Source: Hordeum vulgare subsp. vulgare (taxonomy: Eukaryota > Streptophyta > Magnoliopsida > Poales > Poaceae). Taken from it: a stretch of DNA of 64,000 bases. The stretch is from positions 541,020,316 to 541,084,315 of the forward strand of contig NC_058519.1 in the NCBI RefSeq assembly GCF_904849725.1. Reading direction: 5' to 3'. The stretch's first letter is position 1. Each line of letters opens with the position of its first letter. Below, in pieces: positions 35,339-46,292 of this stretch. The notes beneath the pieces are model-generated. The model was not told the DNA's origin. It did not search any database and saw only the letters and a list, made by a program, of their open reading frames with translations. Position numbers and translations under genes: made by a program.

Positions 35339-36153
35339 AATTCAACAATATAACTAGCACGTAAATCATTCTTTTCATGATACATAAGCATAGAATTTTT
35401 ATTATTACCCACACAAGCGAACTTATTATCATTCATAATAATGGTGGGCGCAAAATCAAAAAAATAATCATCATGTGACACTTGATTGTCATAATCAAAT
35501 TGAACATTAAAGTCATGATGACAAGTTTCATGGTTATTATTACTCATTATAACGTACATGTCATCACCATAGTCATCATAGATAGCAACTTTGTTGTCAT
35601 AATCAATTGAAACCTCTTCCAAAGTAGTCGATTCATCACTGAATAAAGTCATGACCTCTCTAAATCCACTTTCCTCATTATTCCAATAATATTCAACACC
35701 CTCCAAAATAGTGGGTTCATTAGAACCTAGAGTTAACACTCTTTCAAACCGACTTTCATCAATATAATCAACATAAATAGGAGGCATGCTTTCGTCATAA
35801 GAAATTCGCTCATCAAAACATGGGGGACTAAAAATATCATCTTCATCAAACATAGAATCCCCAAGCTTGTGGCTTTGCATATCATTAGCATCATGGATAT
35901 TCAAAGAATTCATATTAATAACATTGCTATCATGCTCATCATATATGGATTTAGTGCCAAATATTTTATTAAAATATTCTTCGAACAATTTGGCACAATT
36001 TTCTGAACCATCATTTTCATGAAAGACATTATAAATACGAATCATTTGAGGCCACCCCAATTCCATTTTTTGTAGTCTTCTTTCATAAAACCAACCTAGT
36101 GATAAAAAAGAAACTAAAAGATTCAATTGCAAGATATAAATATATACCTTCAA
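35339..36153 (-). CDS. acidic ORF of unknown function, copy B (longest)
   Basis: The longest of three paralogues reads 278 codons from 36153, or about 249 from the Met at 36066 (MELGWPQMIRIYNVFHENDG). It is strongly acidic, rich in Asp, Glu, Tyr, Asn and Ser. Two imperfect copies of a motif like ESRFERVLTLGSNEPTILEG and ESGFREVMTLFSDESTTLEE follow each other. No gag, zinc-finger, protease or membrane signature is seen. The last eight codons before the stop are read from the CACTA terminal repeat (EFTTTGCC), so the true C-terminus is lost. It lies next to a PBS in the gag position of an antisense Gypsy. I do not know its role. Confidence 0.55.
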
Positions 36154-36163
36154 GCACTCACCT

Positions 36164-36181
36164 CCCTAGCAAAGGCGTTGG
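36164..36181 (-). other. primer-binding site, degenerate tRNA-Asp type
   Basis: Minus strand CCAACGCCTTTGCTAGGG, nine bases from the LTR edge, one difference from the copy at 23829. Confidence 0.6.
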
Positions 36182-36190
36182 AAAAGATCT

Positions 36191-38066
36191 TGATGACTAC
36201 TCCTTAACTTTATTCTTGTAGACGTTCTTGGGCCTCCAAGTTAGAGTTTTGTAGGAAAAAAACTAATTTTCCCTCAAGTGGCTGACCTAAGGTTTATCAA
36301 TTCATGGGAGGTGCAGGATGAAGATCGTCTCTCTCAGACAACCGTGCAATCAAATACAAGAAATCTGTTGTGTCCCCAGTACACCCAATACAATGGAAAC
36401 TGTATAGGTGCACTAGTTCGACGAAGAGATGGTGATACAAGTGCAATATAGATGATAGATATAAGTTTTTGTAGTATGAAAATATAAAAACAGCAAGGTA
36501 GTAAGTAGTAAAGAGCTAGAAAACTTTATATAAGTGTTTGGAAAAAGGTCTATGTTTCATACTTTCACTAGTGCAATATCTCAACAATTCCAACATAATA
36601 TAATAGAATCATATGATCATCCCTCAACGTGCAACAAAGAATCACTCCAAACTTCATAAGTAGCGGAGAACGTAATATGAAATTGTTGTAGTTAGTAGAA
36701 CCACCTCAAAGCTATCCTTTCCAATCAATCTATTGAGCTATTCCTATAAGTGTCACAAACAACCCTAGACTTCATACTAAAATAACACCAATGATACACA
36801 TCAATCAACCCTAATGTCACCTAGATAATCCAATGTCACATTAAGTACCCATGGGTTAATTATCAGACATGCATCAAATAATTTCAGATTCATCATGTTC
36901 AATCCAACACAAAGAACATCAACGAGTACCCCAAGATTTCTACCGGAGAAAGTAGGAGAAGAACGTGTATCAGTCCCTATGCATAGATTACCCCGATATC
37001 ACCACGGGAATCCGCAAATTGAGTATGAAAACATAAATAACACCAATGGTACACATAAATCAACCCTAATGTCACCTAGATACTCCAGTGTCACCTCAAG
37101 TATTTGTGGGTTAATTATCCGACATTCATCAAACAATTTCACACTCATCATATTCAATCCAACAAAAAGAACTTCAAAGAGTACCCCCAAGAATTCTGTT
37201 AGAGAAAGTAGGACAAGAATGTGTATCAACTCTTATGAATAGATTACCCCAATGTCACCACGGGAATCCACAAGTTGAGTACAAAAACATATATCAAATG
37301 AGTCAATACAACATCCCATTGTCACCACGGGTATCCACATGCAAGATATACATCAGGTGATCCCAAATCCAACATTCAATCCCACATAGAAAACTCAAAG
37401 TTAAAGATTCAATTCATCACCTCAAGATAGCAAGGGGCGAATACCATATGATATAACTATAATTAACAAAGCCCGTGATTCATCAAGATCGTGACATCTC
37501 AAGAACACGAGAGAGAGAGATCACATAGCTACTGGAACATACCCTCAGCCCCGAGGGTGAACTACTCCCTCCTCGTCATGGACACCACGAGGAAAATGAA
37601 GATGGCCTCTCGTGATGATTGCTCCCTCCGACAGCGTGCCTGAACAGGGCTTGGATGAGTTTTCTTCGGTACATATATTTCTTAGGGTTTCTGTGTATAT
37701 ATGATTTTTAAACATTCGAATCACACTAGTGAGAGCCACCAGGGGCCCAGAAGCTATCACAACACACCTAGGGGGTGGGTGCACCCTGTTAGCTGGTGGC
37801 CAGCAGGTGGCACCCCTCCAATGGTTCTTCACTTCGATATTTATCATATCGTCTAGAAAATATCATCAAAAAGTTTCGGGCGATTTTGAGGTCTTTTATT
37901 TTCTGCATAAAAACAACACCACGGTAATTCTGCAGAAGACAGCGTCAGTCTGGGTTAGTTCTAATTAAATCATATAAAATGAATCAAAACCGTATAAAAG
38001 TATTGTAAGCATAGGAAAATATGGCATGAATACTTCATAAATTATCGATACGTTGGAGACGTGTCA
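36191..38066 (-). repeat. antisense Gypsy LTR (beta subtype), copy B
   Basis: Plus-strand borders are TGATGACTAC and GAGACGTGTCA, 1876 bp. It is colinear with 23856-25726, including the internal duplication around 36895-37145 and 37150-37350. A sampled stretch of about 220 bp differs from copy A at roughly one base in ten. Confidence 0.78.
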
Positions 38067-38484
38067 GCGTTTCACCAGGTTTGTCAACAACCTTGACTAC
38101 AGGTTCGCTACGGTGGACACTATTAACGATCCAAAGGTGCTCAAGGCTTCGGGCTTTGTTTGCGAGAAGCTTGCCAAGATGTGCAATCACTACAAGGTAT
38201 GGGGAATCAAGAAGGACATGGACTCCTATGTTGACCTGATCGAGGCCATCATCGACCCCTACTATGGTGACGTGAAGGTTGAGTGCGACAAGAACAAGCC
38301 TGTCTGGGACAAGCCTTGGGTGAAGAGATTGGATGAAGATCACCTCCAGCCCGTGGTCAAGGAAGTGTACACATGCTACGAGATGTTCAGGCGGATTGTT
38401 GGCATGAGGAAATGCCTCCTACCTGAAGACGTCAAGGGATCGACCCACAAGAAGAGCGGTGGCGCCAAGCATCACACGAAGTAG
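38067..38484 (+). pseudogene. exonuclease-like gene fragment, copy B2, fused to an LTR edge
   Basis: Same structure as 25727-26144: the C-terminal half starts at the LTR border with FTRFVNNLDYRFATVDTIND. It includes VDLIEAIIDPYYGDVKVECD and ends at TAG 38482-38484. No stop interrupts it. The catalytic motif I half is absent, so it cannot be an active exonuclease as it stands, and there is no ATG at the fusion point. Confidence 0.65.
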
Positions 38485-39405
38485 ATGATTTGGTAATCGT
38501 TTCCCATACTCACTTTGTGCCAAAATATTCATAGTTTTAGTAGGCTAATTTTATTATGCATGTAATAAGTTATTGTGGTGTCCGCCAGTGTTATATATGT
38601 AGTCACTTATGTATTTGGATGCTTAACTAGTTTATGCAATTTTGTTGTTATGTGTGTAATTGTTTATTGAGGTGTGCCAATGTTATGTGTGTGGTCACTT
38701 ATGTATTTGGATGCTTAATTTGGTTATGCAAACACGTTCTTCTACACAGAGCATAGGTGTTCGTGCGCAGACTGAGGAAATCGCACCGCATACCGATTAA
38801 TTACTCAATCTGTCGGTGATGATTTTATCAATCGTTGGCAGTTCTTTAGCGACAAACTTTTGCCCACAACACATCCGAGAGTGACTTGTATGTTGTACAT
38901 CACACACATCTTGATCAGAGAAACCGTTTGTGTTATTTTGTCTCATCGCAAATAGTTCATACGGGCAACATGTTTGACATCTATCTCACACATCTTGATC
39001 CAGGTAATAGTTTGTGTTATTTTATGTCACGGTAAAAAGTTCACGTGACTGACATGTATGTCGTCTATCGCATGCATATTCATTTGGCCAATCTTTTGTG
39101 TTCTATTATATCAGCACAAACCGTTTATTAGGGTTAACTGTATGTCATACATCACACACACTTGTATTTTGTTAACCATTTGCGCTATTCTGTCCCATCG
39201 CAAACATTTCATCTTGGTCAACTATTTTCCACAGATCGCATACACCACTTTTTTGTGAATCATATTTGATGGATCCACCATCACAAACAGTTTTAGTTAT
39301 TGATGACGGGGCTATAACTATACTGTTTGTGATTCATGCATTGCACACAGTTTTGTCGAAGGGTCTTCGATTGATGCCTCATGTTTGGATCATCCTGTAG
39401 TTGTG
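38485..39405 (+). mobile_element. right end of a second CACTA-like element, copy B
   Basis: Colinear with 26145-27062. It has a repeat array with CACACACATCTTGATC-type units and ends CATCCTGTAGTTGTG, again one base off TAGTG. No gene is supported. Confidence 0.6.
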
Positions 39406-41068
39406 TAAATAAGGATCTACCCATATATGACATGCTAGCAACAGGTGTAATTTAGAGACTACTTAATATATTAAATGTATAAGGGGGAACACAAAAAATA
39501 TGGATCAATACTTTTCTTCAATATAAGGGGAGTTCATATCCTCATTTATCACACTAACCCATATTTAACCAGTAATACCAGTAAATATCTAAATTGTGAT
39601 AGATCCTTGTAGCTTGCTATTGGTAGTGGTAATTCCTCCATGTCCATCTGAGTACACAAAGGATTGGGAATTTTTTGGGTGTCCATTTCATTTAGGAAAA
39701 CAATAAGTCCAATGACATTTTACTCGAGTAGAGAATGGTTTTTTGAAGGGTGCCAGTGACCACTTCACCCTCATAGACGTGATGATTTTCTTTGTATCCA
39801 AGAAGGATGAAAGAAAGATGCATGCATTTGGGACACCAAATGTGAAATCCGCTATTTTTGCTTTACTATTGGGAGGTCCACTTACCAAGTCATTCAACAA
39901 CAAGATGAATAATGCGGCGATTTAATTTTTTTATAGCGAGGTGACTTCCTTGGACATTGAGAATGTGATGGACGGTAAGAGAGAAAAAAATCAGCACTTC
40001 AAAATATCAAGAAAATCCAATATTAGAACCCATGTATGATAGAAAACTATATCTTTTGCATAGAAGATCTCAACCCTGAAGATCTCAAAACTCTCTTGGA
40101 TGAAATCCTGCATATGTCTAAGAGGACATCATAAGTTCATTACTTCTTTCTTCCACAAATGTATTAGAACCCAAGTTGTTGGGCCCTCAAGTAACCAACG
40201 TATAATGTCCTCTTGGATGCAAGTTTATCGAAGATCTTTTGAAATTTTCAAGATTGAGATATTCTACCTTGCAGAAGATATAGTTTGATATCATACCTAG
40301 GTTCTCATCGTGGGTTTTGTAGATAAGTTGTGGGAAATTTTTTGTTGTCTTACTCCCCATAGCAATCTTAATTACCAACAGAGCCACCTCATTTGCAACA
40401 ACGAAATCCTAGCATTTGTAACCTCATTGTTGAATGGTTTGGTTGGTGGGCCTCCCAATAAGAAAACATAAACAATGGTTTTGACAGATGATGGCCCAAA
40501 TTTATACCTTTTGCTTCATCCTTCTGTGATACAAATAAAACCTCACGCATGTGAGGGTGGAGAGGTCACTCGCACCCTTGAATAAACTAGGGTTCTTCTT
40601 GAATAAAGTTACATTATGCTCTTTGTTTTTTCAATGGAACATACATGCAACCACTTCTCCCTCCTTGGCATACTCAGCTGAACAATTGGAGGACTTACTA
40701 CTACAAACCGGAAGCTACCATTAGGATCAATCATAATGTAGATATTTGCAAGTGTTGTTGTCTAACTATGGGTTAGTGGGATATATGAGAAGAGGACCAC
40801 CCCTTATATAGAAGAAAAGTGTTGATGCAAAAACATCGAGTTGATCCCTTCTCCATTTATTTGTATTAAGTATGATCTAAAAATATATTCATTGTTAATT
40901 GTCTCAATTAAAAGTTGCAAATATTTAATATAGCCCAAAATATGTAGTCAACAAACTTGATGAGATATGGAGGCAATTACTTTTGGTCAAATATATCATA
41001 TGTGAGTACATCCAAATTTCGAACCATTATTCAGGTATCTTCCAGCAATGTACAAACGCCTTTGAGGG
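39406..41068. repeat. large imperfect inverted repeat (foldback), copy B
   Basis: The left arm (about 39465-40133) and right arm (about 40203-40870) fold on each other around a loop of about 70 bp. Matched blocks include TATAAGGGG, CACACTAACCCATA against CCCACTAACCCATA, TGGTAATTCCTCC against TAGTAAGTCCTCC, and TTGGGAGG. The right arm keeps a TATATAAGGGG box (minus strand, near 40812). The duplicated unit reads from promoter to coding-like sequence inward in both arms. The gene of origin is not recognised. Confidence 0.72.
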
Positions 41069-42329
41069 TGATGTCTACTATGCAACTTTATTCTTGCAGA
41101 CTCATGTTGGGCCTCCAAGCGCAGAGTTTTGTAGGATAGTAGCAAATTTCCCTCAAGTGGATGACCTAAGGTTTATCAGTCCATGGGAGGCGTAGGATGA
41201 AGATGGTCTCTGTCAAACAACCCTGCAACCAAATAACAATGAGCCTCTTGTGTCCCCAACACACCCAATACAATGGCAAATTGTATAGGGGCACTAGTTC
41301 GGTGAAGAGAGGATGATTAAAGTGTAATAATGATGGTATAAATATATTTCTATAATCTGAAAAAATAAAAACAACAAGGTAGCAAGTGATAAAAGTGAGC
41401 ACAAACAATATTTCTATGCTAGAAAACAAGGCTTAGGGTTCGTACTTTCGCTAGTGCAATCTCTCAACAATGCTAACATAGTGGAGAACATAAGAAGAAA
41501 TTGTTTGTAGGGTACGAAACCACCTCAAAGTTATTCTTTCCGATCAATCTTACCAAGAGTTTGTACTAACATAACAAGTTATCCTTTCCAATCGACCTAT
41601 CAAGAGTTCGTACTAAAATAACACCATAACAAATTCACATTCATAATATTCAATCCGACACAAATAACTTCAAGGGGCACACCAAGATTTCTACCGGAAA
41701 ACATAATATGAAAAGCGTGCAATCAACCGCTATGCCTAGATTACCCCATCGTCACCTCGGGAATCCGTGAGTTGATGCCACAACATATATCAAGTGAATC
41801 ACTTGGATATCCCAATGTCACTACTGGTATCCGCATGCAAGACATATATTTTGTGCTCTCAAACCTGAATGTTCAATACAACATAACGAGATCTTAAAGT
41901 GAAAGATTGAATTCATCAAAATAATAGCTTGGGACTAACACCATATGATCCAACTATATTTAAAAGGCCCGTGATAAATAAAGATCATGATATCTCAAGA
42001 ACACGAGAGAGAGAGAGAATGAACACATAGCTACTGGTACAAACCCTCAATCCCTAGGATGGCCTACTCCCTCCTCGTCATGGCCTCTGCCGGAATGATG
42101 AAGATGAACACTTGAGAAGATTTCCCCTCTCCAGCAGCTACAGGAACGTCTCTAGATTGGTTTTTCGTGGATACAGAGGCCCTGTAGCGGTGGAACCTCT
42201 CGTCTAGGGTTATTTATATGGTTTTTTGTATTTATAGGATTTTTGGGCGTTGGAATCATGCCAAGATGGGCAACGAGGCAAGCATAAGACACCAGGGCAT
42301 GCCTGGGGCCTGTGGCACCCCCTGGTGGG

Positions 42330-43861
42330 TGATACGTCTCAACCGTATCTATAACTTTTGATAGTTTCACGCTGTTATCTTGTCTTCTTTGTATGTTTTA
42401 TGTACCTTTTTATATCTTTTTGGGGAGTAACTTATTGATTCAGTGCCAAGTGCCAGTTCCTGTTTTTCCGTGTTTTTGACTCTTTTCAGATCTGATTTTG
42501 GAACGGAGTCCAAACAGAAGAAAAACCCCGAAATGATTTTTTCCCGAACGGAAGAAGTCCAGGGAGACTTCGGGCCAGGCCAGGTGGGCCCCAGACAGCC
42601 CACAAGGGCCCACTCCGCCACCAGGGGGAGGAGGCGGTGGGCATGCTTGTGGCTTCCCTGGCCGCCTCCTGACCTAGGTTTTGTGCCTATATATTCCCAA
42701 ATATTCCGCGAAAAATCAGGGGAGCCTCAAAAATACTTTTCCGCCGCCGCAAGCTTCCGTTTCCGCAAGATCTCATATGGAGACCCTTCCCGGCGCCCTG
42801 CCGGAGGTGACTTTGGAGGTGGAGGGCTTCTTCATCATCATCATCACCCCTCCAATGACTCGTGAGTAGTTCACTTCAGACCTACGGGTCCGTAGTTAGT
42901 AGCTAGATGGCTTCTTCTCTCTCTTGGATCTTCAATACAAAGTTCTCCACAATCTTCATGGAGATCTATCCGATGTAATCTTCTTTGGCGCTGTGTTTGT
43001 CGAGATCCGATGAATTGTGGACTTGTCATCAGATTATCTATGATATATATTTGAGTCTTTGCTGATTTCTTATATGCATGATTTGATATCCTTGTAAGTC
43101 TCTCCGAGTCTTGGGTTTTGTTTGGCCAACTAGATCTATGATTCTTGCAGTGGGAGAAGTGCTTTGTTTTGGGTTCTTCCATGTGGTGACCTTTCCCAGT
43201 GACAGTAGGGGCAGCAAGGCACACATCAAGCGGTTGCCATCAAGGTAAAAAGATGGGGGTTTTATCATTGGTTTGAGATTATCCCTCTACATCATGTCAT
43301 CTTGCTTAAGGCATTACTCTGTTGTTATGGACTTGATACACTAGATGCATGCTGGATAGCGGTCGATGTGTGGAGTAACAGTAGTAGATGCATAAAGTAT
43401 CGATCTACTTGTTTCGTACGTGATGCCTATAAAAATAATCATTGCATAGATATCGTCATGACTCTGCACAGTTCTATCAATTGCTCGGCAGTAATTCGTT
43501 CACCCACCGTCTACTTGCTTTCATAAGAGAATCCACTAGTAAACACTACGGCCCCCGGGTCTATTCACATCCATCGTTTACAACTCCGCTTTTACTTTGC
43601 TTTGTTACTTTGTTAGTTTCAGTTCTCACTTGGCAAACAATCTATAAGGGATTGACAACCCCTTCATAGCGTTGGGTGCAAGCTTTTGTGTTTGTGCAGG
43701 TTGGTGAGATACTCTTCCGCCGGATTGATACCTTGGTTCTCAAACTGAGGGAAATACTTACCGTCACTGTGCTACATCACCCTTTCCGCTTCGAGGGAAT
43801 ACCAACGTGACGTAGTAGGAGTATTTCTGGCACAATTGCCAGGGGTACACAGCAAACATCA
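42330..43861 (+). repeat. 5' LTR of the gag-protease Gypsy
   Basis: TG...CA borders; a TATATATT box at 42689-42696 follows a GC-rich segment. The last part contains TGGCACAATTGCCAGGGG (43828-43845), a degenerate copy of the primer-binding site that normally lies outside the LTR. Confidence 0.92.
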
Positions 43862-43871
43862 GAAGTATTTC

Positions 43872-44010
43872 TGGCACCGTTGCCGGGGATCTTTCTGAAG
43901 TAGCAGAAGTATTTCTGGCGCCGTTGCTGGGGAAGAGGATCGCTTGCCGAGGAGGATCGTGAAGAATATTCTCCCGACAACACGCCCATTTCTGGCCCCG
44001 TTGCCGGGGA
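43872..44010 (+). other. primer-binding site with two further copies (tRNA-Asp type)
   Basis: TGGCACCGTTGCCGGGG begins 10 bases after the LTR end at 43872. Further copies start at 43916 (TGGCGCCGTTGCTGGGG) and 43993 (TGGCCCCGTTGCCGGGG). The first copy, in the LTR end, starts at 43828. Spacings are 44, 44 and 77 bp, with AGTATTTC in front of the first three. The copy at 43916 is closest to the complement of plant tRNA-Asp. Confidence 0.8.
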
Positions 44011-44216
44011 GGAGAAATCAAGATCTATCCAAGTAGGTCTCACAAACTCTTCTCTTGCATTTACTTTTGTTGCCAGTTGCATCTTGTTTTCCTCTCCCCC
44101 ACTTCACATTTGTCGTTTTCATTCGCCTTTCTCCTTCGTCGTTTTCCTTTGCCTTTGCCGTTTTCCTTCGCTGGTTTCTTGCTTGCTTGTGTGCTTGTTT
44201 GTTTGTTGAAGACATC

Positions 44217-46292
44217 ATGTCTGAAAACACCAAACTTTGCAACTTCTCGAGCACTAATAATAATGATTTTATTAGTACTCCGATTGCTCCCGCCACTAGT
44301 GCGGAATCGTATGAAATCAACGCAGCTTTGTTGAATCTTGTTATGAAAGAGCAATTCTCTGGCCTTCCTAGTGAAGATGCCGCATCCCATCTCATTACCT
44401 TCATTGAGCTTTGTGATATTCAAAAGAAAAGAGATGTGGATAATGACATGATTAAGTTGAAACTTTTTCCTTTCTCGTTGCGAGATCGCACAAAAACTTG
44501 GTTTTCTTCTTTGCCTAAAAATAGTATCGATTCTTGGGATAGGTGCAAAGATGCTTATATATCCAAGTATTTTCCGCTGGCTAAGATCATCTCCTTACGC
44601 AACGATATCATGAATTTCAAGCAACTTGATCATGAACACGCTGCACAATGTTGGGAGAGGATGAAGCTTATGATTAGAAATTGTCCCGCTCATGGCTTGA
44701 GTTTGTGGATGATTATACAAATCTTTTACACTGGCTTGAATTTCGCTTCTCGCAATATCTTGGACTCCGCCTCAGGTGGAACGTTCATGGAAATCACGTT
44801 AGGAGAGGCTACAAAACTCCTAGACAATATCATGACCAACTACTCTCAGTGGCACACTGAAAGGTCGCCTGCTAGCAAAAAGGTGCACGCTATAGAAGAG
44901 ATTAACTCGCTTAGTGCTAAGATGGACGAGTTGATGATTTTGGTTGCTAGTAGAAATGCTACCGTAGATCCTAATGACATGCCACTATCTTGTTTGATTG
45001 AGAGTAGCAACCCTAGTTTGGACGTGAATTTTGTTGGTAGGAACAATTTTGGCAACAACAATGCTTTTAGAGGAAACTATGTTCCTAGGCCTTTTCCTAG
45101 TAACTCTTCTAACAATTATGGCACTTCCTAAGGAAACACTTATGGAAATAATAGCAAATTACCCTCTGATCTAGAGAGTAATATCAAAGAGTTCATCAAC
45201 TCTCAAAATATTTTCAATGCGTCCATAGAGGAAAAACTACTCAAGATAGACGATTTGGCTAAGAGCGTTGATAGGATGTCTTGTGATATTGATGCTTTAA
45301 AAGTTAGATGCGCTCCTCCCAAGATCAACTTGGATGAAACTTTGAAAGCTATGCGTATCTCCATGAATGAGAGGAAACAAAGAACCACCCAAATTCGCGC
45401 TAGACATGAATGGTTTAAAAGGCTGCGTTCTAGTGATGCAAATCACGAAGATCTTAAAGTGCTTGGTGTGTCTCCTCTTGAATCTTTGTTTTCGCATGTC
45501 AAACCTACTTATGGAGGGGCTGGATATGAATCCACTTTGGTTGAAAAACGCCCCGATGATTCGGAGACCACCTATCTTGATGATAAAGGTGTGGAGAGTG
45601 GAGTAGAAGAAGTCAAAATTTTGGGTAGTGATGAAACTCCCACTTTGGATTTCAAGGAATTCAATTATTATAATTGCTCCTTGTTTGAATGCATTTATTT
45701 GATGCAATCCATTGCAAACTCTCCACATGCTTATAGCCAAAGTAAAGCCTTTACCGTGCATATCGTAGATGCTATGATGAAATCTCTTGAAGAGAAGCTC
45801 GAACTAGAAGTCTCGATACCTAGAAAACTTCATGATGAGTGGGAACCTACTATCAAAATCAAGATCAAAAAATATGAGTGCAATGCTCTGTGTGATTTGG
45901 GTGCTAGTGTTTCCGCGATTCCAAAGTCTTTATGTGATATTCTTGGTTTTCATGAGATTGAAGAGTGTTCTCTTAATTTGCATCTTACGGATTCTACCGT
46001 CAAGAAGCCCATGGGGAGGATCGATGATGTTCTTATTGTTGCAAATAAGAACTATGTACCCGTGGATTTCATTGTACTTGACATAGATTGCAATCCTTCA
46101 TGTCCCATTATTCTTGGTAGAGCTTTCCTAAGGACTATTGGTGCTATAATCGATATGAAGGAAGGGAATATTAGATTTCAATTTCCCTTAAAGAAGGGCA
46201 TGGAGAACTTTACTAGAAAGAAAATAAGATTGCCTTATGAATCTATGATGAGGGCTACTTATGGTTTGAGCACCAAAGATGAGTATACGTGA
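44217..46292 (+). pseudogene. Gypsy gag-protease polyprotein with one internal stop
   Basis: From the ATG at 44217 one frame runs to TGA/stop at 46290-46292, interrupted only by TAA at 45129-45131. The first part is an Athila-type Gag (a core with WFSSLPKNSIDSWDRCKDAY and FYTGLNFASRNILDSASGG). The second part, from about 45850, is an aspartic protease with CDLGASVSAIP as its active-site block and an ILGRAFLRTIGAIIDMKEG segment at its end. No zinc knuckle was seen. The ATG at 44217 is preferred over the open leader before it, because the sequence starting MSENTKLCNF is protein-like and the leader is a low-complexity Phe/Ser/Leu run. Without the TAA the product would be about 690 residues. Confidence 0.88.

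Larger units (their letters stand above)
6150..41068 (+). repeat. direct duplication of an ~11.4 kb composite block
   Basis: Landmarks occur in the same order twice. They are the LTR/CACTA break (6978, 31035), CACTA right end (23005, 35338), LTR edges (23856-25726, 36191-38066), second CACTA end (27062, 39405), inverted repeat, and LTR start (28709, 41069). From CACTA end to LTR start the distances are 5704 and 5731 bp. Copy A additionally holds the Tekay element and about 0.9 kb at the junction (28709-29624). Confidence 0.8.

Noticed and set aside
42443..42865. 140-codon frame repeated at 49088-49510
   Set aside because: Both are LTR copies of the same Gypsy; the frame spans the U3/R region and TATA box, so translation is unlikely.
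43872..44010. tRNA-Asp-like sequence as a tRNA gene or fragment
   Set aside because: Only the 17 nt complementary to the tRNA 3' end are present, as expected for a PBS.
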